A DNA stretch of 64,000 nt from Shewanella sp. UCD-KL12 (GTDB lineage Bacteria; Pseudomonadota; Gammaproteobacteria; Enterobacterales; Shewanellaceae). The stretch covers positions 1 to 64,000 of the forward strand of contig NZ_MPHJ01000021.1 of NCBI RefSeq assembly GCF_001957125.1. Reading direction: 5' to 3'. The first letter of the stretch is position 1. Each line of letters opens with the position of its first letter. A program made the position numbers and the translations under genes. Below, in pieces: positions 34,181-43,539 of the stretch. The notes below the pieces were generated by a model. It was not told the origin of the DNA. It saw only the letters and a list, made by a program, of their open reading frames with translations, and searched no databases.

Positions 34181-35029
34181 TCATTCCAAGGCTGACTTAA
34201 GGAGCGAAAGCTCTGAGTCAAACAGCTGTCTCATCTCGCCTTCTGCAAGTTTTCCTAGCGCTAAGCTCTGAATGCTTACCCGCTTAAGATCTATCACCTT
34301 ATAACCCAAAGCCTGGCTCATGCGGCGGATCTGCCGATTAAGTCCTTGGGTGAGTATTATTTCAAACTTGTCGCTCGCTAGTCGGCTCATTTTACAGGGG
34401 AGGGTGGTAACATCTCGGTAGCAGACGCCTTTAGCCATACTGGTTAAGAAAGTGCTATCGAAGTCGCGTTCGACCTGTACGTGATAGCATTTGCTATGAC
34501 CAAAATCTGGATGCATCAGCTTTTGGGTGAGCTGACCATCGTTCGTCAAGAGCATGAGCCCGCGGGAGTCTTTATCTAAGCGGCCTACGGGGTAGAGCCT
34601 TGGTGCGGTGGGCAGCAGGTGAATAAGCGAGTCAGGATCATCTGGTAGCAGCCTTGAGTCTGTCCCCACAGCTTTATTGAACATCCAATACTGCTTTTGC
34701 TCTATACCGGTAATCAACTCCCCATCAAACGCTAAGATCTCTTGGCTGGTTAGCGCTGGAAGGGCGTGACGACTATTGTTTTCAAGATCGTTTTCAAGAT
34801 CGTTTTCAAGATCGTTTTCAAGATTGTTTTCACTACTATTTTTACTATCGTGTTCATGAGCGCTTTCACTCGTGGCTAGGGTGCTCGTTAGCGTGATGGT
34901 ATCTATATGGTTAGCGATACGGCCATCTATGGTAATTCTTGCATCACGAATATGGCGAGTCGCTGCTCGACGGGAGCATAAGCCTGTCATGGCGAGGTAT
35001 TTAGCTAAGCGAATTTTAGTTTCTGACAT
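34181..35029 (-). CDS. RluE/RluF-type rRNA pseudouridine synthase
   Basis: Isomerises uridine to pseudouridine in ribosomal RNA. 282 residues from the ATG at 35029 (MSETKIRLAKYLA); the longer frame to 35080 is not family-like. It has an S4 RNA-binding domain (about 6-50), a catalytic domain with GRLDKDSRGLMLLTNDG near residue 153 including the catalytic Asp, and LNRQIRRM near 235. Between the two domains is a low-complexity insert with tandem NDLE repeats coded by a 12-bp DNA repeat. The S4 plus TruB-like layout fits RluF more than RluE. Confidence 0.85.
   Translation of the reverse strand: MSETKIRLAKYLAMTGLCSRRAATRHIRDARITIDGRIANHIDTITLTSTLATSESAHEHDSKNSSENNLENDLENDLENDLENNSRHALPALTSQEILAFDGELITGIEQKQYWMFNKAVGTDSRLLPDDPDSLIHLLPTAPRLYPVGRLDKDSRGLMLLTNDGQLTQKLMHPDFGHSKCYHVQVERDFDSTFLTSMAKGVCYRDVTTLPCKMSRLASDKFEIILTQGLNRQIRRMSQALGYKVIDLKRVSIQSLALGKLAEGEMRQLFDSELSLLKSALE
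34777..34829. repeat. In-frame 12-bp tandem repeat inside the pseudouridine synthase gene
   Basis: GTTTTCAAGATC is repeated about four times in a row with one base change in the last copy. On the coding strand each unit adds four residues (N/D-L-E-N/D). Slipped-strand change would lengthen or shorten the linker without a frame shift. Confidence 0.9.
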
Positions 35030-35241
35030 CTCTAATTCTATGTGATGAAGGGGGCATAATGAGCGCTGTGGGGCATGCACTTAGTGGAGCGCTTTGTTTA
35101 TCTGAACATGCATAGAGTACCACTTTCGGCATCATGGCAGAGATAAAATTGATATCTGTTTAGGCTGCCTATGAAAAGCTTAGCGCTAGCCTTGTTAACG
35201 GTTAAAAACCTATAAGTGAGTTTTCTACTGCCAGCTACCAG

Positions 35242-35952
35242 CTACCAGCTAGTTGCTTGGTTAGTTTTTTGTGCATGGTACTGCTCAATGGCTAATTTTC
35301 TGATATTCAGTGCCAGTAGCACACACCATAACATGGTGATATTTGTCTGTGCCCACATATTCAGTGCAACCCAGCAAACCTCACCTTTATCATGTAAGCA
35401 AGGTGAGAAGTCGAGTGTGTGCCAATCTAATTGATAGATAAGCCCTGATGCACTAATAAAGCCGAAAATGGCTAAGATGAACAGAGGGAAAGAGCAGATC
35501 TCTTTGTGGTTAAAGCGGCTGGTGATCGTGAATAGGTGCAGTACAAAGGTTCCAAGCAGAAAACTGGTTGAGACCAGTCTATGTTCATCGAGGTAATTGA
35601 TAGGGAAAACGCCGATAAGTATGATGGATATGCCGACCCAAGATCCAGCTATAGAGAGGTAATGACTGAAGTCACCGAGTTTTAGCAAATAGAGTCCATA
35701 CATAGCAAGCAAGATGCAGGATCCAGCCACAATCAGTGACATATTAAAGACATAGGCGAGCGGTGAGTGCATATAATCGCCAAGAAAATCGGAGCGTCTA
35801 AAAAACACCTGCATACCAATGTTTTGATATTCGGCCCACACAGATATTGAGATACCAATGGATGTCACGCAGGCGCCGACTAAGATCATGATGACAACGA
35901 GTCTATGCAGGTCGTAATGAGTCGAATGGGTATTTAGTTCACGTTGCATCAC
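35242..35952 (-). CDS. DUF998-like membrane protein
   Basis: 236-residue membrane protein with about six helices (near 20-38, 68-88, 98-113, 128-140, 155-170, 200-217). The pattern of a first helix with GACVTSIGISIS, a MYGLYLL region and FPINYLDEHRLVSTSFLLGT is in line with DUF998. The family has no firm function. It lies downstream of the NhaC gene on the same strand but behind a terminator. Confidence 0.65.
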   Translation of the reverse strand: MMQRELNTHSTHYDLHRLVVIMILVGACVTSIGISISVWAEYQNIGMQVFFRRSDFLGDYMHSPLAYVFNMSLIVAGSCILLAMYGLYLLKLGDFSHYLSIAGSWVGISIILIGVFPINYLDEHRLVSTSFLLGTFVLHLFTITSRFNHKEICSFPLFILAIFGFISASGLIYQLDWHTLDFSPCLHDKGEVCWVALNMWAQTNITMLWCVLLALNIRKLAIEQYHAQKTNQATSW

Positions 35953-35993
35953 AATATCAGTTTTTCTCAGCTAGTTAGTTTTGCTCCCATAAC

Positions 35994-36025
35994 AAAAAAG
36001 GAGTGCAGCAAGCTGCACTCCTTTT
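35994..36025 (-). terminator. Terminator of the NhaC-type antiporter gene
   Basis: AAAAGGAGTGCAG, loop CAAG, CTGCACTCCTTTT. On the minus strand it is followed by a T tract (CTCCTTTTTTGTT) and is 180 bp after the antiporter stop. Confidence 0.85.
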
Positions 36026-36204
36026 CTTATATCGATGAGCATTTTCTCTGTCGATATTCAATGTCCTTATCAATTGAGCTACAGTAACCTGCCATTTTCA
36101 GAGGTACTAATAAGTGTAGCTTAAGTAGATAGTAATTTGCCCTATTTAAGCTGTATCTGCAATACCACAATAGTTGTAGCCATTTTTAAACACTCAAGAA
36201 TGAG

Positions 36205-37560
36205 TTAGCTGACTCGCTTACGCATGATGACGATTGAAACAGCAACAACAGCCAATATCATACAGTACCAAGCGTGTGTCACGGCTTCTAGCGGTGAGAT
36301 ACTGAAGGTTGATGCGATAAGCAGAGCTTGAGCACCATATGGAATCAATCCCTGAATAATACAGGAGAAGATATCTAAGATACTTGCTGCGCGCTTTGGG
36401 CTAACTTCATGCTTCTGAGCCAGTTCTTTAGCGATGTCACCTGTGACAACAATCGATACGGTATTGTTAGCCACACAGGTGTTGGTTGCTGCAACAATAC
36501 CCGCCATACCCAGTTCTGAAGCGCGAGTCGATGCACCGCCCTTAGCTTTAGAGAACTTAGCAATTAGCTTCTCTATCTGCTTACTTACAAAGGCCAGTCC
36601 ACCCTGCTGTTGCATGAGCGCTGCTAATCCGCCAACCAGCATAGAGAGAATGAAGATCTCCTGCATGTTACCAAATCCGGTATAGATATCCTGGCCAAAT
36701 TGAATAACGCCATAATCCATGGTGAGTAGACCTGTGATACCCGCAAGCAAGATACCGATAGTCAATACGACAAATACGTTAAGTCCAGATACCGCTAATA
36801 CTAAAATCGTCAGGTAAGGGATGACTTTGACAAAGTCTATCTCTTGAGCCGCGACTTCAGCTTGGCCTTGGCCTGCAAAGGTAAAGGCTATTAATGTGAT
36901 GATTGATGCTGGAATGGCAAAGATAAGGTTTTCTTTGAACTTATCTTTCATCTCACACCCTTGGGTACGCGTTGCAGCAATAGTGGTGTCTGAGATAATG
37001 GATAAGTTATCACCAAACAGTGCGCCTGAGATAACGGCACCAGCCATAAGTGCAAGTTCAATTTGAGCTTCGTTAGCAACGCCGAGTGCGATAGGAGCAA
37101 CCGCGGCAATTGTTCCCATAGAGGTACCCATTGCTGTGGCAATGAAAGCGGCAATCACAAAGAAGCCTGGGAGAAGCAGGTTAGATGGTACTAAAGATAG
37201 ACCAAGTGCTACGGTTGCATCAACACCACCTGTCGCTTTAGCGACCGCTGCAAATGCCCCTGCTAAAAGATAGATCAGACACATGGCAATGATATTGGCA
37301 TGGCCAATACCTGCGATAAAGGTCTCTATACTCTGGTTGAGCCTTTGCTTTGAGATGATCAAGGCAAAGATAATAGCAGGTAAAATAGCGACTACACTTG
37401 GCAGTTGGTAAAAGGCAAAGTCTACGCCTTGGCTTTGAAAGTAAACGCCTGCACCGATAAATAGTGCAAGGAATAGAAATAGTGGCAGTAGCGCTAAAAA
37501 TGAGGCTGTAGGTGCGCCATTCTCTTGTGTGCTTTTAGGGGCATCGGTCGAAGTTGTCAA
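36205..37560 (-). CDS. NhaC-family Na+/H+ antiporter or amino acid/H+ antiporter
   Basis: 451-residue transporter with about eleven helices. The core motif GTSMGTIAAVAPIALGVA near residue 170, followed by GALFGDNLSIISDTTIAATRTQG near 205, is the NhaC-superfamily signature. Start is TTG at 37560, with AGAGAGAAC before it. Members also carry lysine (LysW) or malate/lactate, so the substrate is open. A long untranslated leader upstream hints at RNA-level control. Confidence 0.87.
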   Translation of the reverse strand: MTTSTDAPKSTQENGAPTASFLALLPLFLFLALFIGAGVYFQSQGVDFAFYQLPSVVAILPAIIFALIISKQRLNQSIETFIAGIGHANIIAMCLIYLLAGAFAAVAKATGGVDATVALGLSLVPSNLLLPGFFVIAAFIATAMGTSMGTIAAVAPIALGVANEAQIELALMAGAVISGALFGDNLSIISDTTIAATRTQGCEMKDKFKENLIFAIPASIITLIAFTFAGQGQAEVAAQEIDFVKVIPYLTILVLAVSGLNVFVVLTIGILLAGITGLLTMDYGVIQFGQDIYTGFGNMQEIFILSMLVGGLAALMQQQGGLAFVSKQIEKLIAKFSKAKGGASTRASELGMAGIVAATNTCVANNTVSIVVTGDIAKELAQKHEVSPKRAASILDIFSCIIQGLIPYGAQALLIASTFSISPLEAVTHAWYCMILAVVAVSIVIMRKRVS

Positions 37561-38203
37561 AATGTTCTCTCTTATCTTGTTAATCTAAGCTTTTGCACTC
37601 AGTTTTGTAACGTAAAAAACCATAGGTTCCTATGCCTCCTAGCGGGAACTCTCCTTCAATTTCTGCATCAAGATGCTAAGCATATGAGCAACTCTTTTTA
37701 TCTAGAGTTAGCGAAAAAGTAAGAATGGTAGATCTCAATAGTTGGCAGGATATGAGATAAATAGACGGCTGTCAATTTAGACGTCTAGATGTTTTTACTT
37801 CCATCGTGATCTTTTGTGCTTTTGCACTAAGACTTATGGTTATCCCATTGTTAATTAGGAATATTTAAAAAGTTGCCAGAAGAAAATATTTACTTAACGC
37901 CTATTGTTAGCAGGATGTAAAACTTGAGGCAAGTGTTAATTTTGTTGACGGTTGGCGTAACAAAACCCCTAGTGAAACCTTAGTGGGGTTAAGTTTCACA
38001 AATATATCCACAGAACCTGGCTTGAGATATTTGAAGTTACAAGAGACAATCTATTTAGGTTAATGAAGCAACTGCCGCTTGTTACGCCAGTTGCATTTGC
38101 CGCGTAGCCATTTTTATCTGCTACCAGCGCCTGTATCTAACCTACTACATAATGGTGAGCTTAGTATTCAGGCTTACAAGACTCATGAGATTAAGGGTGA
38201 TAA
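37561..38203. other. Long leader region of the antiporter and upstream of DUF3087 gene
   Basis: 643 bp without a gene. On the minus strand the 100 bp before the antiporter contain GGAGAGTTCCCGC, then AGGAGGCATAGG and CATAGGAACCTATG, which fold into hairpins. At 37963-37991 there is AACCCCTA and TAGTGGGGTT with a short centre. I compared the leader with the lysine riboswitch from memory and saw no match. The class, if any, is unknown to me. Confidence 0.4.
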
Positions 38204-38728
38204 ATGAAGCTACAAGAGATCAATAAAGTTGTGTATCGCAAGAATCTCAACGTCGTCACAATTGCGCTAGTTGCCAGCTTGATTATGTTATCACTGCTAT
38301 TTGGTAGCGGTCTGATTGCACTGTTTGGTGAGGCAAGTACAGTGAGTGGTGAGTCTACAGGTAACTTTCAATGGAACCTGCTTGGTGTTGTTCTGGCTGT
38401 TATTGTCTCTGTTGGCACGCTGATGAAATTTAAAGACTCAGCTTTTTTGGCTGAAGTTTATTATGTGTGGAAGCTAAAAGCGTTACATAATCGCATTTAT
38501 CGAAAACTGAAGAAGATCAAATTGGCTGCGAAAGAGCATGATATAAATGCACTCATCATTTTAAGTTTTTACTACCACAGCTTAAAACTGGTCTATCAAC
38601 TGGACAACAACACCTTGACGTTGAACACGCTAGATAAAGATCTCACTGAATTAGAGGATATGATAAACAAGCATAACCTATCAGCTTGTGCTGAGCAGTT
38701 TGATGTCAGTATGTTAGAGCAGTATTAA
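38204..38728 (+). CDS. DUF3087 family membrane protein
   Basis: 174 residues: two N-terminal helices (about 18-42 and 58-75) and a cytoplasmic helical C-terminal half rich in Lys and Leu (VWKLKALHNRIYRKLKKIK). It agrees with DUF3087, found in Shewanella and relatives, with unknown function. GGGTGATAA precedes the ATG. No operon partner is clear. Confidence 0.7.
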   Translation: MKLQEINKVVYRKNLNVVTIALVASLIMLSLLFGSGLIALFGEASTVSGESTGNFQWNLLGVVLAVIVSVGTLMKFKDSAFLAEVYYVWKLKALHNRIYRKLKKIKLAAKEHDINALIILSFYYHSLKLVYQLDNNTLTLNTLDKDLTELEDMINKHNLSACAEQFDVSMLEQY

Positions 38729-38887
38729 TTTACCTCTGAAGTTTGTCTCTTTAATATCGATGCCTTCTATCTGACTCACTGCATATCAATAGTGAGTCAG
38801 TCGTTAACCTAAGGATTTAAGCTAAACTTGTAGGTACGTTTGGCTTATCTCGTTGTGGCTCGTGCCACTTCGAGTTTGGGTATCATC

Positions 38888-39805
38888 ATGAAAATTATTG
38901 CGGTAATGCTCCTCTGTGTAGTGAGTATTACCTCTTTGGCTATCTCTTTAAATACCTCAGCTCACAGTGCATTGCCACACGGCAGTGCAATGATTGCTAT
39001 GAGTCAGCATGACAGTGAGCCAGTAATTGATGCTCGTGCTAAAAGTACGAGTAATAACCCCTCCTCTTCGAAGCTACATATCGCGATTGTTGAATACCCT
39101 CCTTATGAGTTCTCTTATATTGATCAAGATGGCAAACTGCAGTTTGATGGCGTATCGGTAACCTTAGTTAAAGAGGTATTTAGACGGCTTAATCAAACAT
39201 TCGAGTTACAGACTTTGCCTTGGTCTCGGGCGTTGAAGCTGTTAAAAGAGGGTAAAATTGATGGACTATTTGAGGTGCTTAGCAGACCAGAGCGGCTAGC
39301 TTATGCCGACTTTACCCAAGAGGTGTTGATGCAGGAAGTGGTGATGTTATTTGTCACTGAAGACTCAGAGATAACGTTTACTGGTGAGCTGTCTAGTTTG
39401 GCGGACTATCAGTTTGGCATGAGAAAAGATTTTAGTTACGGTCCCTACTTTGATACAGCAGTTGAGCAAAAAGTGATTAAGCATGTCACTGCTGACGTAG
39501 AATCTACACCTTTACTGCTGAAGCTCTGCACCGGAGATATTGACATTCTAGTCGCCGAGAAAGACACCATCCATTATGTCGAGAAAGAGGTGAAGGCATT
39601 ACAAAGCAGCTCGCTAAGGCGTTGTAAGAATATCAAGAGATTGGAGCAAGCTGTGCAATCAACCCCCACCTATATGGCTTTTTCAAAGCAAAGTGATATC
39701 AAGCATGTCAGAGATAGATTTGATCAGGTGTTACGTCAGATGAAGCAAGATGGTAGCTATCAGAAAATTATTGATGAATGGAAGCGAGCCAATTTAGATA
39801 AATGA
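38888..39805 (+). CDS. Periplasmic solute-binding protein (SBP family 3)
   Basis: 305-residue protein from the ATG at 38888 (MKIIAVMLL), a signal peptide of about 28 residues and the family-3 fold typical of amino acid binding proteins: LHIAIVEYPPYEFSYIDQDG, then LPWSRALKLLKEGKIDGLFEV, then FGMRKDFSYG. No ABC permease or ATPase is adjacent and no transmembrane signalling domain is attached. Such orphans are very common in Shewanella and their role is uncertain. Confidence 0.82.
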   Translation: MKIIAVMLLCVVSITSLAISLNTSAHSALPHGSAMIAMSQHDSEPVIDARAKSTSNNPSSSKLHIAIVEYPPYEFSYIDQDGKLQFDGVSVTLVKEVFRRLNQTFELQTLPWSRALKLLKEGKIDGLFEVLSRPERLAYADFTQEVLMQEVVMLFVTEDSEITFTGELSSLADYQFGMRKDFSYGPYFDTAVEQKVIKHVTADVESTPLLLKLCTGDIDILVAEKDTIHYVEKEVKALQSSSLRRCKNIKRLEQAVQSTPTYMAFSKQSDIKHVRDRFDQVLRQMKQDGSYQKIIDEWKRANLDK

Positions 39806-39844
39806 TGTTTATTAGGGCGAGTCGCAAGCTAAACGCTGAAGGGC

Positions 39845-40114
39845 TTATGCATTCTCTTTCGATAAGATGTGTTGTACACAGGCCGATCGCAGTAAAGAGG
39901 TGAAGTTTTTTACATCGCCGTGATGGTCAAGTGCTTCAAGGTAGAGGCTGGCAATAAATTGATTTCTCTTTACTCCTTGGCTCTCTGCAATTTGATCGAG
40001 TAGATCCCAGAACAATTTCTCCAAAGAGATGCTGGTTACATGGCCCTGAATTCTGATCGATTTCTGAATAGGCAAGTAATGGCTAGTGGGGTTGTCGAAA
40101 AACAGATTACCCAT
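39845..40114 (-). CDS. Ribbon-helix-helix (RHH_4) domain protein
   Basis: 89 residues. KSIRIQGHVTSISLEKLFWDLLDQIA near residue 18, followed by RNQFIASLYLEA, agrees with the RHH_4 family, small proteins with a ribbon-helix-helix fold that bind DNA or proteins. There is no toxin partner next to it, so it does not look like an antitoxin. It is convergent with the solute-binding protein gene. Confidence 0.7.
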   Translation of the reverse strand: MGNLFFDNPTSHYLPIQKSIRIQGHVTSISLEKLFWDLLDQIAESQGVKRNQFIASLYLEALDHHGDVKNFTSLLRSACVQHILSKENA

Positions 40115-40264
40115 AACGTTAAGTTAAATACCTATCTGAGTTTAATTTGTTGAATTTTAACATATTATATATCTTAGTTAGTGTTAAAGCCATTAGGGGT
40201 ATATACATGTGTTCGACTTTGATTTCAGTCAGACAAATGGGTTAATGGTTTGAGCTTTTGTTAC

Positions 40265-40564
40265 TTATGCCAGCTTAGATAAAATAATGAACTCAGGTTC
40301 TTGTGCTACAAGCTCTGGCATCTCCTTTTTTAAGCGTCTGAAATGTCCAGTGTTCTGGTGTTTCTCGAATGCTGCATGATCGACAAATGATTTGATGAAA
40401 ACAAATTGGCCTAGGCTCTGGTTTTCTTCGTGGAGCTCATATTTGACACAGCCCAACTCATTTCTCGTTGGTTGGACTAAGCTTTGGAGCAGTTCAAGTA
40501 GCGCCTGCTCTTTACCATTTTGTGCCTTAAAGCGCGCCAATACATTGATCATGTTTGTACTCAT
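40265..40564 (-). CDS. YgiN-like antibiotic-biosynthesis-monooxygenase-fold protein
   Basis: 99 residues from the ATG at 40564 (TTG at 40570 would add two). The ABM fold pattern is clear: MINVLARFKAQNGKEQALLE, CVKYELHEENQSLGQFVFIK, and the end EPEFIILSKLA. Relatives include YgiN, a quinone monooxygenase. Substrate is unknown. Monocistronic. Confidence 0.78.
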   Translation of the reverse strand: MSTNMINVLARFKAQNGKEQALLELLQSLVQPTRNELGCVKYELHEENQSLGQFVFIKSFVDHAAFEKHQNTGHFRRLKKEMPELVAQEPEFIILSKLA

Positions 40565-40796
40565 AGCCAAAATTCACCGTCAATGAAAGGGGGCTAATGT
40601 AAGTGACTTGACTGATAAAGGGGTAGCAAATGAATACTACATTTTAGATATTTAGATGCAATTATTTGTTCTTTAACAATTCTTTGAGAGCAATAGATTT
40701 GTAAATTTTTAAATTATCGACTTGCGGGCTAATACCTAGAAATAGGCATTAGTATTTGTGTATATCGTTTTTTGAACTGTTATCTATTGCTAGTCT

Positions 40797-41759
40797 TTAA
40801 TTGTCTTGATTAAAGACTTCATCGAACATTGCTTTAAGCAACTCAACTTTGCTGGTCTCACGGGGATTGTGCTTAGACACCATAGAGAGATTAAACTGAT
40901 AGCATGCGGTGTCACGGTGAATGATTTTAAGCTGTTGAGCTTTGAGTTCCTGTTGAATATAACTCAGTGGTAGATAGCCAATATAGCAGCCAGAGAGTAT
41001 CAAGGTTTTACGGGTATCAAACTGATACGCCTTTGCGGATAAATTTAACCGCTTTAACTGCTCTCGACCATCGGTGTCGATATCTATTCCTGGGTGAACT
41101 GCTGGAGTCTGACTCAGCATCTCTGGGCTAATCTCATTATCCTGTAGTTGAAAAAAGGGATGAGAGTGACCACAGCATAGAAAGATAGGCTCGTTATAAA
41201 TCGTCTGATAGTCCAAACCCTCTACCTGCTGGTAGCTAGGAAGCAGCCCGATATGCGCCTTCTCTTTAAGTAGGCATTTCTCAATATGTTTAAGGGCTTC
41301 ATTATCGAGTACAAGATGAAGTTGTGGCTGCGTGCTGTGTATTTTCTTTACGACTTCAGCCAGCTTAAGTTGCATACGAGTGTCGAGTTGGTCGGCGCAA
41401 AGTATGATCAGTTCGCCGCTGAGCTCTTCGCCTAAGTTATTAATCAATCTAGAAAAATCATTGAGCGAATCGAACAGCTCGATACAGGCATGATAGACAG
41501 CTTGGCCATCTTCGGTAAGCGCAAATCCTGCGCGCCCGCGGCTACACAGCTTAAGCTTCATGCGGCTTTCTAGATTAGACATATGTACGCTAATGGTTGA
41601 GCGAGTTACCCCGAGCTCGGCCTCTGATGCAGAGAAGCCGCCATTTTCAACCACTGTGCGAAATATGCGAAGTAAACGTAGATCGTACTCAGTGACGGCT
41701 TTAGGGATGATAGAGCTCTTGTTACCGGTTTTATTACTGATATTGACCAAAATCATCAC
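40797..41759 (-). CDS. LysR-family regulator divergent from gabDT
   Basis: 320-residue regulator. The winged helix at about residues 27-85 reads LRIFRTVVENGGFSASEAEL then TRSTISVHMSNLESRM, typical of LysR, and the rest is the effector domain. It is divergent from gabD with 165 bp between, which is the usual layout for a LysR regulator of its neighbour, so it probably responds to GABA, succinate semialdehyde or a related ligand. Possibly the true start is a later ATG or GTG, since the first 20 residues are unusual. Confidence 0.85.
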   Translation of the reverse strand: MMILVNISNKTGNKSSIIPKAVTEYDLRLLRIFRTVVENGGFSASEAELGVTRSTISVHMSNLESRMKLKLCSRGRAGFALTEDGQAVYHACIELFDSLNDFSRLINNLGEELSGELIILCADQLDTRMQLKLAEVVKKIHSTQPQLHLVLDNEALKHIEKCLLKEKAHIGLLPSYQQVEGLDYQTIYNEPIFLCCGHSHPFFQLQDNEISPEMLSQTPAVHPGIDIDTDGREQLKRLNLSAKAYQFDTRKTLILSGCYIGYLPLSYIQQELKAQQLKIIHRDTACYQFNLSMVSKHNPRETSKVELLKAMFDEVFNQDN

Positions 41760-41924
41760 CTATGAAATGAGAATAAGTTTTATAGCTGTCAAACATAGTG
41801 TTTGTTGTTTTGTATTTAACCTGAGTTAGTTTTGCTATTCAATAGCTATATGAGTTTATGAATGTAGGTCTCGCCTTTGTGCTAGAGACAACTGGGATCA
41901 TCAGATAGGTTCGCTGGAGTAGTT

Positions 41925-43382
41925 ATGCAACAAGTTAATGATACAAGGTTAGTGAAGCTCGGCTCTTACATTGACGGGCAGTGGCATGATGGGGAAGAGC
42001 ATTTTGATGTTGTTAACCCGGCTAATGAGCAAGTGATTGCCCAAGTTTGTAATGCGGGTATTGCTGAAACTGAAGCGGCTGTCATTGCTGCTAAGCGTGC
42101 ACTGCCAGCTTGGTCAAAAAGGTCAGCCAATGATCGCGCTACTATTATGCGTCGCTGGTTTAACTTGATGATGGAAAGCCAGGATGACTTAGGGCGTATT
42201 TTGACGCTAGAGCAAGGCAAGCCTTTAGCTGAAGCCAAAGGGGAAATTGCTTATGGGGCCGCTTTTATCGACTGGTTCGCTGAAGAGGGTAAGCGTGTTT
42301 ATGGCGATACCATCCCAGCGCCTGCTGGCGATAAACGCATCATAGTGATCAAACAACCAGTGGGTGTCGTTGCCTCTATCACCCCATGGAACTTCCCTAA
42401 TGCCATGATTGCCCGTAAAGCGGCAGCAGCCCTCGCAGCAGGATGTACTTTTGTTGTGAGGCCATCACCAATTACACCACTTTCGGCACTGGCCATGGCA
42501 GAGCTTGCAGAGCGCGCTGGTGTGCCAGCTGGCGTATTGAACGTGGTCGTTGGTGAAGATGCCGTCGGTATGGGCAAGGTGTTGACCCAGCATCCGGATG
42601 TGGCCAAGTTTACGTTCACGGGCTCAACTGCTGTTGGCAAGATTTTGATGACTCAGGCGGCTAGTACAGTAAAGAAAGTGTCTATGGAGCTAGGGGGCAA
42701 CGCGCCTTTCATTGTGTTTGATGATGCAGATATCGATGCGGCGGTTCAAGGTGCACTTATCTCTAAATATCGCAACGCTGGCCAGACTTGCGTTTGTACT
42801 AATCGCATCTTGGTTCAGCAGGGCGTAGCTAAAGCGTTCACGGATAAGTTTGCCAGCGCAGTGGCTGGGTTGAAGATCGGCGATGGATTAGCTGATGGTG
42901 TCAATCTAGGGCCAATGATCACATCCCAAGCGGTTGATGGAGTACATAAGCTGGTGGAGGAAACGCTGGCTGCTGGTGCGAGTGTTATTGCCGGTGGCAA
43001 GCGCAGTGATGCAGGTAATAATTTCTATGAGCCAACGATTTTGACCGGGGTCACTAATGATATGCCGTTGGCCAATAATGAAATCTTTGGGCCGGTGACA
43101 CCTATTATCACCTTTGAAACCGAACAGGAGGCTATTGCAATAGCCAATGATACTGAATATGGGTTAGCTGCGTACTTTTACTCCCGTGATATTGGCCGTG
43201 TGTGGCGTGTTGGAGAAGGCCTTGAATACGGCATGGTAGGCGTTAACGAAGGGATAATCTCAAATGCAGCAGCGCCATTTGGCGGTGTTAAGCAATCGGG
43301 CAATGGTCGAGAAGGCTCTAAATATGGCCTCGATGATTATATGGAAATTAAGTATCTGTGCATGGGTGGGATAGATAAGTAA
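41925..43382 (+). CDS. gabD: Succinate-semialdehyde dehydrogenase
   Basis: Oxidises succinate semialdehyde to succinate with NAD(P), the second step of GABA breakdown. 485 residues as usual. Motifs: SITPWNFPNAMIARK near residue 150, FTGSTAVGK near 228, the glutamate in MELGGNAPF near 252, and the catalytic Cys in NAGQTCVCTNR near 286. GGAG lies 6 nt before the ATG. Followed by gabT. Confidence 0.94.
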   Translation: MQQVNDTRLVKLGSYIDGQWHDGEEHFDVVNPANEQVIAQVCNAGIAETEAAVIAAKRALPAWSKRSANDRATIMRRWFNLMMESQDDLGRILTLEQGKPLAEAKGEIAYGAAFIDWFAEEGKRVYGDTIPAPAGDKRIIVIKQPVGVVASITPWNFPNAMIARKAAAALAAGCTFVVRPSPITPLSALAMAELAERAGVPAGVLNVVVGEDAVGMGKVLTQHPDVAKFTFTGSTAVGKILMTQAASTVKKVSMELGGNAPFIVFDDADIDAAVQGALISKYRNAGQTCVCTNRILVQQGVAKAFTDKFASAVAGLKIGDGLADGVNLGPMITSQAVDGVHKLVEETLAAGASVIAGGKRSDAGNNFYEPTILTGVTNDMPLANNEIFGPVTPIITFETEQEAIAIANDTEYGLAAYFYSRDIGRVWRVGEGLEYGMVGVNEGIISNAAAPFGGVKQSGNGREGSKYGLDDYMEIKYLCMGGIDK

Positions 43383-43539
43383 ATGCTGAGATGACACTTC
43401 GCTGATGGGCTTAGAAGGTGCTGCGCTGGTGGAGCTAGGACGAAGTCCGTCGAGCAGGCTAAGCCGTCCGCGAAGCGATAGGCTAAAGGCCGTCATCTTA
43501 GCTTTTCAGGATTAGGATTGAATAAAACAGGATATTGCA
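43383..43539. other. gabD-gabT spacer with palindromic repeat
   Basis: The 157-bp spacer contains a GC-rich imperfect palindrome between GATGACAC at 43391 and GCCGTCATC at 43490, with inner pairings such as GGACGAAGTCCG. It looks like an intergenic REP/BIME-like element in the operon, which may tune the relative mRNA of the two genes. Confidence 0.45.

Noticed and set aside
37561..37720. Lysine riboswitch upstream of the NhaC-type gene
   Set aside because: LysW-type NhaC genes can have one, but the conserved L-box elements could not be matched in order on the minus strand.
39845..40114. Toxin-antitoxin pair with the RHH protein as antitoxin
   Set aside because: No small toxin gene overlaps or adjoins it on the same strand; the next gene is a YgiN-like enzyme with a 150-bp gap.
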